A DNA stretch of 64,000 bases from Oscillospiraceae bacterium (lineage in GTDB: Bacteria; Bacillota; Clostridia; Oscillospirales; Ruminococcaceae): contig JAJQHJ010000003.1 of the NCBI GenBank assembly GCA_021199795.1, positions 1-64,000 of the forward strand, written 5' to 3'. The notes under the pieces are model-generated. The model did no database searches. It had not been told where the DNA came from and was given only the letters and a program-made list of their open reading frames with translations. This document shows, one piece after another, positions 9,437 through 17,734 of this stretch. The translations under genes and the position numbers were made by a program. The number at the start of each line of letters is the position of its first letter. Position 1 is the first letter of the stretch.

Positions 9437-9775
9437 ATGACCACAAAAGAAGATTTAGAAAAACTCGAAGCAGAGTTGGCGGAAATCTTAAAAGACATCG
9501 AGGAGATTGACAAAATTATTTCGGAATACGATGAGAAAGGAACGCTGGACAGGGATAAAGCTATTTCAAAAATTCAAGAAGTTCGTTTTTCAAATCAAGC
9601 TGTTTTGGAAGTCTCAGCCGATGTTCTCAGATATAACAGTGTTCCCTTTTGTAATGTTTCTAACGAAGCTCTTGTAAGTGAACTTCGGATGCAACGAGAT
9701 GTATTACAGACGGATTATCTAAAGAAGAAAGATGACGAGGTTGCTATGAGAGGGAGAATCAGATTGGGAATATAA
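9437..9775 (+). CDS. Small coiled-coil hypothetical protein
   Basis: A 112-residue protein that I do not recognise. The ATG at 9437 follows a clear GGGAGG ribosome site at 9426-9431, which decides the start although the frame stays open upstream. Residues 1-40 are a strongly charged heptad-like helix (EDLEKLEAELAEILKDIEE), predicted coiled coil; a second helix lies near the C terminus (SELRMQRDVLQTDYLKKKDD). There is no signal peptide or membrane segment. It stands alone between the defence genes and the serine recombinase and ends at a strong terminator, so it is probably a monocistronic cargo gene of the island. Function unknown. Confidence 0.7.
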   Translation: MTTKEDLEKLEAELAEILKDIEEIDKIISEYDEKGTLDRDKAISKIQEVRFSNQAVLEVSADVLRYNSVPFCNVSNEALVSELRMQRDVLQTDYLKKKDDEVAMRGRIRLGI

Positions 9776-9779
9776 ATTA

Positions 9780-9809
9780 AGCAGAGGAAGCCCCTCTGCT
9801 TTTTCTTTT
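9780..9809 (+). terminator. Rho-independent terminator of the coiled-coil gene
   Basis: Perfect 8-bp stem AGCAGAGG/CCTCTGCT with a 5-base loop, followed by TTTTCTTTT. Confidence 0.9.
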
Positions 9810-10063
9810 GCCACCGGCAACCGGCACCGCCGCTGTGACCATTTTAATGGGAACCAAAATCAAAACCTTTCGGTTTCGCAAAAGTCGAGGGTATGGGAAA
9901 TCGAAATTCCCATCAAGAGAGTCGGTCGGGATTTGCTCAATTTTGAGTAAATGTCCGACACGGAGAATCTTGCTTTTGAAAAAACCTCCCTCAGTAACAC
10001 TGATTCCAGACGCTACCCGAAAAAATTTTTATTCGTAAATCTGCACTTTTTAGCTTTAAAGCG

Positions 10064-10092
10064 TTGACATACAATGTGAAATGTGTTAGAAT
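10064..10092 (+). promoter_or_regulatory. Promoter of the recombinase transcript
   Basis: TTGACA at 10064-10069, a 17-base spacer, TAGAAT at 10087-10092. Transcription would begin about 25 bases before the 31-codon leader frame. Confidence 0.8.
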
Positions 10093-10124
10093 ATAGTTAG
10101 TTCAAATCGAAAGAGGACGCGAAC

Positions 10125-10220
10125 ATGGAAATAGCTTATCATCTTACAGCTTGTCAAAGCACCTGTTGCTTCTGTGTTAGTGAGGGGGATTTGATTCTCC
10201 AAAAATTTAAAATGAGGTGA
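10125..10220 (+). CDS. Possible 31-residue cysteine-containing leader peptide
   Basis: A short frame starting at ATG 10125, with GAGGAC upstream as a weak ribosome site, and ending at TGA 10218-10220, four bases before the recombinase ATG. It encodes four cysteines in ACQSTCCFC. Its position directly after a strong promoter and tight against the recombinase suggests translational coupling or a regulatory leader. No family is recognised and it may be untranslated leader. Confidence 0.35.
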   Translation: MEIAYHLTACQSTCCFCVSEGDLILQKFKMR

Positions 10221-10224
10221 TAAT

Positions 10225-11856
10225 ATGACCGCCGTAATTTACGCAAGATATTCATCGGACAATCAGCGGGAGGAATCCATCGAGGGACAAATTAGAGAAT
10301 GCACAGCGTTCGCCGAGAAGAATGGAATCACAATTCTTCGGCACTATATTGACAGAGCTTTTTCCGCAAAGACGGACAACCGACCTGAGTTCCAAAACAT
10401 GATTAAGGACAGTGGAAAGAAACTTTTTGATGCAATTCTCGTGTGGAAGTTAGACCGCTTTGCACGCAATCGTTATGACAGTGCGAGATACAAAGCAACA
10501 CTTAAGAAGAATGGCGTTAAAGTGGTGTCTGCTACCGAAAATATTTCTGATGGCGCAGAAGGAATTCTTCTCGAATCCATGCTTGAGGGTATGGCGGAAT
10601 ACTACTCGGCGGATTTGTCTGAGAAAGTAATTCGTGGCATGACAGAGAACGCTCTCAAGTGCAAATACAATGGTGGAGGGCTTACCCTCGGGTACATGAT
10701 TGACAGTGAGCAGTATTTTCAGGTTGACCCTGTAACAGCCCCGTTCGTGTTGGAAGCTTTCAAGCTCTATGACGAAGGCTCGACGATGACTGAGATTCGG
10801 GATATACTGAACGAACGTGGTGTGAGAAATTCCAAAGGGCTACCTCTGAATTACGGTAACATTCAGCATATGCTGAGCAATCGCCGATACATGGGAGAAT
10901 ACCAGTACAGAGACATAGTTATACCGGATGGAATTCCTTCACTTGTTCCAAAAGATTTGTTTGACAGAGTTCAGCAAAAGTTAGCGAAGAATAAGAAAGC
11001 GCCCGCAAGGCACAAAGCGGAGGACGACTATTTGCTGACGACGAAGTTATTCTGTGGCTACTGTGGAGCGTATCTTTGCGGAGAAAGCGGTACAAGCAGG
11101 ACGGGTGTGGCTCATCACTACTATAAGTGCTCTTCCGTCAAAAAGAAACGTAAAGAGTGCCATAAGAAACCTGTCAGAAAGATATGGATTGAAGATTTGG
11201 TTGTTGACACAACCATGAAGATGGTAATGGACGATTCCACAATCGAAGCCATCGTTTCAATGCTCATGGATTTGCAGGACAGGGAGAACGTGAACATTCC
11301 ACTTTATGAACAACAACTCAAAGAAACGAAAACCGCAATTCAGAACATCTTAAATGCTATCCAACAAGGCATCCTGACAAAGTCCACAAAGTCACGGCTT
11401 GAAGAATTAGAGGCGGCAAAAGAGGATTTAGAGATTAAGATTGCGAACGAAAAGATTTCAAAGCCGAAGATAAGCAAGGAGTTCATGATCTTTTGGCTTC
11501 ATCGCTTCCGCAAGCTTGACGTGAGTCAGAAGTCCCACCGCAAGATGCTGATAGACACATTTGTCAATTCAATCTATCTGTACGACGACAAAATACTCTT
11601 TACTTTTAACTTCAAGGAGGCCACAAAGACGATTACGTTTGATGATGTGAACGATACCCCAAGCAAGTATGGGAATGGTTCGGATTTGGATTGGGAAACT
11701 GCACCAGTAGCTCGCGAAGCGAGCTACCAAAGAAGACGCCGAAAGGCGTCTTCTTCAATTTGTTTCGCTTTTCTGATTTGTTTTCTGTTCAAGCAGCCCA
11801 GAACCTTGTTTGGGGCTGCTTTTTTTGTGGCTAAATTTTTATACATCCATACATGA
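10225..11856 (+). CDS. Large serine recombinase (resolvase/integrase family)
   Basis: A DNA recombinase of the large serine type that integrates or excises mobile elements. The N-terminal resolvase domain (about residues 1-145) shows YARYSSDNQ with candidate nucleophile Ser10, and KLDRFARNRYD. A Recombinase domain follows (about 155-255), then a zinc ribbon with CGYCG and a downstream Cys pair (about 273-310), and a coiled-coil segment (about 355-410). AGGTGATAAT gives the ribosome site. The usual protein body ends near GSDLDWE (about residue 490); the final 50 residues are encoded by tandem hairpins and a terminator-like region, so the true C terminus may have been altered by the element junction. 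It is probably the mobility gene of the defence island to its left, or a remnant of one. Confidence 0.9.
   Translation: MTAVIYARYSSDNQREESIEGQIRECTAFAEKNGITILRHYIDRAFSAKTDNRPEFQNMIKDSGKKLFDAILVWKLDRFARNRYDSARYKATLKKNGVKVVSATENISDGAEGILLESMLEGMAEYYSADLSEKVIRGMTENALKCKYNGGGLTLGYMIDSEQYFQVDPVTAPFVLEAFKLYDEGSTMTEIRDILNERGVRNSKGLPLNYGNIQHMLSNRRYMGEYQYRDIVIPDGIPSLVPKDLFDRVQQKLAKNKKAPARHKAEDDYLLTTKLFCGYCGAYLCGESGTSRTGVAHHYYKCSSVKKKRKECHKKPVRKIWIEDLVVDTTMKMVMDDSTIEAIVSMLMDLQDRENVNIPLYEQQLKETKTAIQNILNAIQQGILTKSTKSRLEELEAAKEDLEIKIANEKISKPKISKEFMIFWLHRFRKLDVSQKSHRKMLIDTFVNSIYLYDDKILFTFNFKEATKTITFDDVNDTPSKYGNGSDLDWETAPVAREASYQRRRRKASSSICFAFLICFLFKQPRTLFGAAFFVAKFLYIHT
11707..11754 (+). repeat. Two tandem perfect hairpins inside the recombinase 3' end
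   Basis: First: GTAGCTCGC-GAA-GCGAGCTAC at 11707-11727. Second: AGAAGACGCC-GAAA-GGCGTCTTCT at 11731-11754. Both are perfect with GAA/GAAA loops and sit in frame. They could be a terminator pair, a repeat insertion or part of an attachment site. Confidence 0.75.
11791..11827 (+). terminator. Rho-independent terminator at the recombinase end
   Basis: AAGCAGCCC pairs with GGGCTGCTT (9 bp) and is followed by a seven-base T run. It lies inside the annotated frame, supporting the idea that the functional gene ends earlier. Confidence 0.8.
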
Positions 11857-12224
11857 GATAAGCCGAAATTTCAACAAAATCCACACCAAAGTCAGCACAA
11901 TTTTGTGATGTCGCACAAAGTTTGAAACAAATTGAAATCCGCTGTTGACAAACTACTCTGGAACGTGGTAAACTATGCTCAATTGAAGCTGTATTTTGTT
12001 ATATACTGAATAGCGTGGGGGGGTAGTGCCTGCGGCACAGAAAATTTTTTGTGTCCCGCTGCTCGCTTATGCTACTTGGATTTATGGATATATCATAATT
12101 CTCAGTTTTGAGTGCTTACCTCCCATTTTTCAGTGAGAGGTATTTTGTTTATTTGACCCTTTCACATGAAGCCCACGTATGAATCCATTCGTTTATAGAT
12201 TGTTGGGCAGATGCGGAAGGTCGA
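11857..12224. other. Intergenic region upstream of the pilus operon
   Basis: Holds a candidate promoter (11945-11974), a run of seven G at 12017-12023 and a small hairpin GTGCC-TGC-GGCAC at 12026-12038. No coding frame with a ribosome site was seen. The region between the recombinase and the pilus operon may also contain the island boundary, which I cannot place. Confidence 0.45.
11945..11974 (+). promoter_or_regulatory. Candidate promoter of the pilus operon
   Basis: TTGACA at 11945-11950, an 18-base spacer and TAAACT at 11969-11974. It would leave a leader of about 245 bases containing the G7 tract. Confidence 0.5.
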
Positions 12225-15200
12225 ATGAACATGAGAAACACATTATTGACCTGCATAGACAGATTCAGGCACGACCGCCATGAGCGATTGGTGCTTGGAT
12301 CTGTTCTGCTTATTTTAGCAGTTATTGTTTCTCTCACCGTTTACTGGCAGCTGCGATATATCGGCATCACCATGACCAACGAGACCTTTTGCGGATATGA
12401 AGAGCATGTCCACATAGAAGAATGCTACGACGAAGAGGGCAACCTTATCTGCGGTCTCGAGGAGCACACCCACACGGTTGATTGCCTTATTAACCTCAAT
12501 GCAGATGTTGAGGATTCAGATGCCTGGAAAGCAACCCTCCCGACACTCACCCAGAACCTGAAAACAGACATTATTAATATAGCCTACTCTCAGCTCGGCT
12601 ACACCGAATCCACCGCCAATTACTCCATCGGCGATGACGGCGAAACCCACTATGGCTACACCCGCTACGGTGCCTGGTATGGCAATGAATACGGCACCTG
12701 GGACGCAATGTTCGTCTCATTCTGCTTAAACTATGCCGGCGTGGACAGGACGGTCTTCCCGTTCGGTTCCGGAGCCTATTCTTGGGCAACTTCTCTTGCT
12801 GAGCTCGGGTACTATTCCGAAGCCTCGGGCTACACTCCTGCCTCCGGTGACCTTATCTTCTTTGACACAGATTCCGATGGGCGAATTGACCGTGTTGGAA
12901 TTGTTGTGGCAGTGGATGAGACCTCCGCCACCGTCTCGGTCATCGAGGGAGATTATTCTTCCGGAGAATCCGACATAGTCGCGCTGAACACCTACTATTA
13001 TCTGACAGACACCACTATTTCCGGCTATGGCATTCTCCCCATTTCGGAGGAGACTGAAGAGGTCGTTCCGGAAGAAACATATGAAGAAACCGAAGAAGCT
13101 GATGAGAAAGAGGTTGTGGTCGTCAATGACATCACCTACACAGCCTCCGACAGCGGCGTAACCGTCACGGTCGTAGCTCCCGAGGGAGCCCTGCCGGATG
13201 GAGCCATCCTCTCAGTAAGTCTTCTTGATGAAGAAAGCGAAGAATACGCTGTTGCTGCCGAGGCAGTTGGATATGAAGAAGATTCCGGCATAGCGGTTAT
13301 CAGCGATGACAACGACACCGATTCTGAGGACGCAGAAGAAATCAGCACAGCTCTTGCTGTTCTTGACATCAGCTTCACTGTTGATGGGGAAGCAGTAGAG
13401 CCGACCGAAGCTGTCACCATCATCATCGACGCCTCATCCCTCATGACCGACGACGCCGACACCTCCACCCTCGAAGTCCAGCACCTGGAAGAAGCCGAAG
13501 AGGGCATCACCCCCGTCCTGGTAGCCGACTCCACAGACGAAACCACCGGCACCATCGACACCGAAACCGCCGTAGTCGAGTTCACAACAGAAAGCTTCTC
13601 GACGTTTACGATAAGATGGAGTTATACTAATAATAGGGGGCAAACCCAATACACTGACTATTATGATGTCTGGGTTTATGAATCTGGTACTACAAATGAG
13701 ATTAGTTCAACTACTAACACATATACCTATTCAAGTTCCGTAACTGTAAACGGAACTACCGTCACAGCATCAGGAACAACTGATTTAACTGAGCTTCTGA
13801 CTATAAGCGGATATGAGTTTGATTATGCATATATTTCTTATACGTATCAGGGGCAGGGAATGTTTGGCGGTACTCAAACCGGCACTGTCAATAATGCAAC
13901 AAGTATCACATATAGCAATGACATGGGTGGAAGATACACGTTTGTATCGAGCACAGAGGGCACTACTAATGTGTCTGGTGTACAGAGTATAAGTATAACA
14001 ATCTATCTTTACTACAAAGTATCCTCCGCTTCTATAACCATTAACAAGTACGAAACTAATACAAGTACTCGGCTATCTGGAGCTACGTTTACGTTGACTA
14101 ATGATACTAATTCACTTAGTAGCGTCAATCACTCCGGTGAATACAATGATCTCGCTTTAGGTGATACTATCACCTTTACAACGTCTGAGGATGGTAGTAT
14201 AACATTTTCCGACCTCCCTGATGGCAACTATACTTTAACCGAAACGTCGGCACCGACGGGGTATGATGTGGCTAGTGGCTCGTTTACGTTTACTGTTTCG
14301 GGTAATTCTATTTCCACTACTGCATCAGGCAACTATTCATATGATGATGATTCCAGCACGGTAACTGTTTACGATGCCCCGTCAACTGTTGAGCTTACTC
14401 TTGAAAAGGTCTATACAGATGCTTCTGGAAAAGTGATTTCAGCCAGTGACAGCTCGGTATTCACGCTTACACGTACAAGTGCTACTTCATATTCATCTGA
14501 ATCAGATCAAACGGTCACATTCAGTGGTGCAGGCACAGGCAGTTTGACTTGCCGCTATGGCAGCACTTACACCTTGTCTGAGACCACTGCACCGAGTGGC
14601 TATGAAGATATCGGCACGATAACTATCTCTGTTGACAGCTCTACCGGCGAAGTTTCCGTAACCGGCAGCGATTATGCCTCCGTCAGCGGCAACACCGTCA
14701 CTGTCACCAACAAGGCACTGACAGAAGTGACTGTCTCCAAGACCTACCTTAATGCAGATGGCTCTGAAATGTCCGATTCATCAGAAACGGCTGTGTTCAC
14801 GGTCACAGATACATCCGGAACTGAGGTCGGCACAGTGACAATCACCGGCACAGGCACCAGCACGATATCCCTTTCAAGCGGCATTTATTACACCATATCC
14901 GAGACAACTGTCCCTGATGGATATACCGCCTCGGATGATGTGACATTCACTATTGAAGATGGTGTGGTAAAAGTAAATGGCGCAGCCGTCGCTCAGAATA
15001 CAGTCTCATTCACCAATACGGCTAAGACTACGTTGACTATTGAAAAGGTCTATGTAGACGCAAACGGCAACAAGTTATCGTCCACCGTCAGCAGCCTGGA
15101 AGCTGAGTTTACCGTCACTGATGACAGCAACAATACAGTCGGCAGTGTAACCATCACCGGCTCAGGCACTGACAGCTCGATTTACCTTACAAACGGCACC

Positions 15201-17663
15201 TACACCCTTACCGAATCTGACGTCCCCACAGGCTATGCCTCATCAGATGTGACATTCACGGTCACCAATGGCGTAATCACCGTAGATGGCGACGAAGTTG
15301 ACTCCATCACCGTGACCAATGAGCCGGACACCACAAACTATCCGCTTGCGGGAATGAGTTATGCGATTGTTGCTTTCGGCAATAATCACTATAGCGCATT
15401 GACATCAGACTCTTATAATACTAACCAAGGTCTCACAGGTGTCTCAATTGCTATTGGCGGCACAAGCTCAGATGGCACGACTCTTGTCTACAGCACTAGC
15501 GGCGACGATGTCACTATATGGACGTTCATTGCCGCATCGGAACCTGGGACTTACTACATAACTGATGGTAACGGAAATTATCTGGATATCACCGGTAATA
15601 ACAGCGGTGGTGTATCGACAAGTACTACTCCGGTTGCACTCAATGTTGACGTGAACACCGACGGAACTGTAATGATTTACACATCGTCCGGTGCATTGAA
15701 CAGTTACGATGCGTCACGGTTTGATGGATGGTACTATGACACAGCTGACCCAAATGAACAGCTGACCCTCTGCCTGATATACCAGGAAGACGGCGTTTCA
15801 ATCACGGACAACATTTCTGCTAACGGTACGCTTGTCGCAAAATTGGTTGTTGGTGGCTTGGAAGTCGACCTGACTGACCCGGATTGTGGTTGTACAGTTG
15901 TTTGGTCTAAAGCTGCACCAGTTGATGATGACGATGATCTGGTATACGAGAATTCGTATGTATATGAATACGTCACAGATGAAGATGTTTTGTTCTACAA
16001 CAACACTGCTGTTAACGTTGCACTTGATGACGGCGGACTTTACTACTATAAAGCGGAGGTTTATGACTCAAGTGGTAGCTATGTCGGCGAAGCTGTAATG
16101 TGGGTTCCGTATGCTGACGAGATTATGAACAGCAGCTTTGAGTATCCTGTCGGCGGTGGCTCAGGTTACAATTTGGAAGATGACGATGTTCCGTTCTGGA
16201 GTACCACTTCTTCTGATGGCTATATGGAAATTGCTAAGTATTCTGATAGCATGACATCATATGGAACGCAATATATTTACGCAGGCGGAAGCCAGGCAGG
16301 AGCCGGGAACCAGTTTGCTGAGTTAAATGCAAACACAGAAGGAAGCCTGTATCAGGACGTTCTTACGATTCCTGAACAGAACCTGTATTGGAGCTTATAT
16401 CACAGAGCCAGAACCGCCGCTGGCGGAGGTAATACTTACGACGCTACGGATACAATGTACGTTGTTATTATGTCAGAAGAGGATGCTCAGAAAGTTCTGG
16501 ATTATGCCGATTCAAGCACCAGCACTCAGCAGGAAGTACTGACGGCCATGATAAGCTACATTTTGGAGAGCGGGACAAAAATTGATGGTTCTACAAATGC
16601 CACTGACAACGCAACCGGAACTTATGAATTGCCAAACGGCGAAATTGTAACGGTTAATGTCTGGAAATTGAAAACAACAACCTCGGCTGACGGTGAGTGG
16701 ACTTACTACTATGGCAACTACACTATTCCAGAGGAACAGTATCTGACAAGGTTCTTCTTCGTATCTGGAGAAACAGAATATTCTAATGGTTACTCCGTTG
16801 GTAACCTCATAGATAACGCAAACTTCTCTCAGGAAATCAGTTACGTTATTGAGTATTGGTTGTGGGATAGTACAAATAAAGAATGGGTTCTTGACACTAC
16901 ATATACAGAATCAGGCTCGGTTGAAAACGGTACGAATGTATATGCAAGCAACCTGGATAAGTTCCCGGACTATGGTCTTTTTGGCAGTGTAACAGGAACG
17001 TCGAGCGGCGGCTCAGATCCTGTTTTCGACACGAACACTACAACTGCTATGCGAGTAAAGGGCGGCACTACAACTTACCTTAGCTTGTATCTGTATAAAC
17101 CTATAGTCACAGTCGTCAAAGTAGTCGACGGGCTGACGGAGACTCAAATTGATGAGTATCTGGATGAGGGCAATACTTACACGGCTGACTTCACGATCAC
17201 GTCAACGACAAACACGGCAAGTAGCGAGACTCTGAACATCACGGTCGGTGAAACCGGAAGTGGCTCGAAATTTACCGCTGAACCAGATTACACCGCTAGT
17301 GGAAGTTACACGATATATGAAACTGTCAGTGATGATACTATCACGCTGGATGGGGTTGATTACTTGTTATCAAGTGTAACTGTAACAGTTGACGGTGTTG
17401 AAGTACTAGTCAACAATGATGGAACATACACATATACGCTTAACGGTGAAGATTCCGTAACCATCACATTCACCAACACCTACGCCGAAGCCGTTCCATA
17501 CAGCGGCTTGGAAATGCCCCAGACAGGCGGGCGGGGGACTAAACTGTATACAATGGTCGGCATACTGCTCATTTGCAGTGGCGGGTACCTTTTGTATAGA
17601 CTTAAGCTGCAAAGACAACTTAAGCAGCAAAAACGCAAATGCAGGTGGAGGTGGAACATCTGA
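12225..17663 (+). CDS. Giant SpaA-like pilus tip adhesin with CHAP-like domain and LPxTG-type anchor
   Basis: An 1812-residue surface protein. Residues about 25-45 form a signal/anchor helix. Next come paired C-x3-EEH-x-H segments (about 56-92), then a CHAP-like domain (about 115-265). In that domain the motif that normally carries the nucleophilic Cys reads WDAMFVSFC, and the usual DHVG histidine reads DRVG, so amidase activity is doubtful. An acidic region and at least four Cna-B/SpaA-type beta domains follow (for example residues 605-1040), each ending in an ETTAPSGYE-like Glu box that forms isopeptide bonds in this family. A large central region (about 1040-1620) is of unknown fold. The C terminus has the sorting signal MPQTGG, a hydrophobic helix and a basic tail. 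A GGAAGG ribosome site precedes the ATG. It is the first gene of a pilus operon with its own sortase; the tip or accessory role is inferred from size and order. Confidence 0.88.
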   Translation: MNMRNTLLTCIDRFRHDRHERLVLGSVLLILAVIVSLTVYWQLRYIGITMTNETFCGYEEHVHIEECYDEEGNLICGLEEHTHTVDCLINLNADVEDSDAWKATLPTLTQNLKTDIINIAYSQLGYTESTANYSIGDDGETHYGYTRYGAWYGNEYGTWDAMFVSFCLNYAGVDRTVFPFGSGAYSWATSLAELGYYSEASGYTPASGDLIFFDTDSDGRIDRVGIVVAVDETSATVSVIEGDYSSGESDIVALNTYYYLTDTTISGYGILPISEETEEVVPEETYEETEEADEKEVVVVNDITYTASDSGVTVTVVAPEGALPDGAILSVSLLDEESEEYAVAAEAVGYEEDSGIAVISDDNDTDSEDAEEISTALAVLDISFTVDGEAVEPTEAVTIIIDASSLMTDDADTSTLEVQHLEEAEEGITPVLVADSTDETTGTIDTETAVVEFTTESFSTFTIRWSYTNNRGQTQYTDYYDVWVYESGTTNEISSTTNTYTYSSSVTVNGTTVTASGTTDLTELLTISGYEFDYAYISYTYQGQGMFGGTQTGTVNNATSITYSNDMGGRYTFVSSTEGTTNVSGVQSISITIYLYYKVSSASITINKYETNTSTRLSGATFTLTNDTNSLSSVNHSGEYNDLALGDTITFTTSEDGSITFSDLPDGNYTLTETSAPTGYDVASGSFTFTVSGNSISTTASGNYSYDDDSSTVTVYDAPSTVELTLEKVYTDASGKVISASDSSVFTLTRTSATSYSSESDQTVTFSGAGTGSLTCRYGSTYTLSETTAPSGYEDIGTITISVDSSTGEVSVTGSDYASVSGNTVTVTNKALTEVTVSKTYLNADGSEMSDSSETAVFTVTDTSGTEVGTVTITGTGTSTISLSSGIYYTISETTVPDGYTASDDVTFTIEDGVVKVNGAAVAQNTVSFTNTAKTTLTIEKVYVDANGNKLSSTVSSLEAEFTVTDDSNNTVGSVTITGSGTDSSIYLTNGTYTLTESDVPTGYASSDVTFTVTNGVITVDGDEVDSITVTNEPDTTNYPLAGMSYAIVAFGNNHYSALTSDSYNTNQGLTGVSIAIGGTSSDGTTLVYSTSGDDVTIWTFIAASEPGTYYITDGNGNYLDITGNNSGGVSTSTTPVALNVDVNTDGTVMIYTSSGALNSYDASRFDGWYYDTADPNEQLTLCLIYQEDGVSITDNISANGTLVAKLVVGGLEVDLTDPDCGCTVVWSKAAPVDDDDDLVYENSYVYEYVTDEDVLFYNNTAVNVALDDGGLYYYKAEVYDSSGSYVGEAVMWVPYADEIMNSSFEYPVGGGSGYNLEDDDVPFWSTTSSDGYMEIAKYSDSMTSYGTQYIYAGGSQAGAGNQFAELNANTEGSLYQDVLTIPEQNLYWSLYHRARTAAGGGNTYDATDTMYVVIMSEEDAQKVLDYADSSTSTQQEVLTAMISYILESGTKIDGSTNATDNATGTYELPNGEIVTVNVWKLKTTTSADGEWTYYYGNYTIPEEQYLTRFFFVSGETEYSNGYSVGNLIDNANFSQEISYVIEYWLWDSTNKEWVLDTTYTESGSVENGTNVYASNLDKFPDYGLFGSVTGTSSGGSDPVFDTNTTTAMRVKGGTTTYLSLYLYKPIVTVVKVVDGLTETQIDEYLDEGNTYTADFTITSTTNTASSETLNITVGETGSGSKFTAEPDYTASGSYTIYETVSDDTITLDGVDYLLSSVTVTVDGVEVLVNNDGTYTYTLNGEDSVTITFTNTYAEAVPYSGLEMPQTGGRGTKLYTMVGILLICSGGYLLYRLKLQRQLKQQKRKCRWRWNI

Positions 17664-17734
17664 AAACAAACCTCATCCGACCAGTGTTCCACGAAACACG
17701 ACAAAAAAATAATTATGATAAAGGAGACTTTACA

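Larger units (their letters stand above)
9776..10124. other. Intergenic region before the recombinase
   Basis: Contains the terminator at 9780-9809 and the recombinase promoter at 10064-10092. The stretch between them shows no gene with a ribosome site and no clear repeat. Confidence 0.5.
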
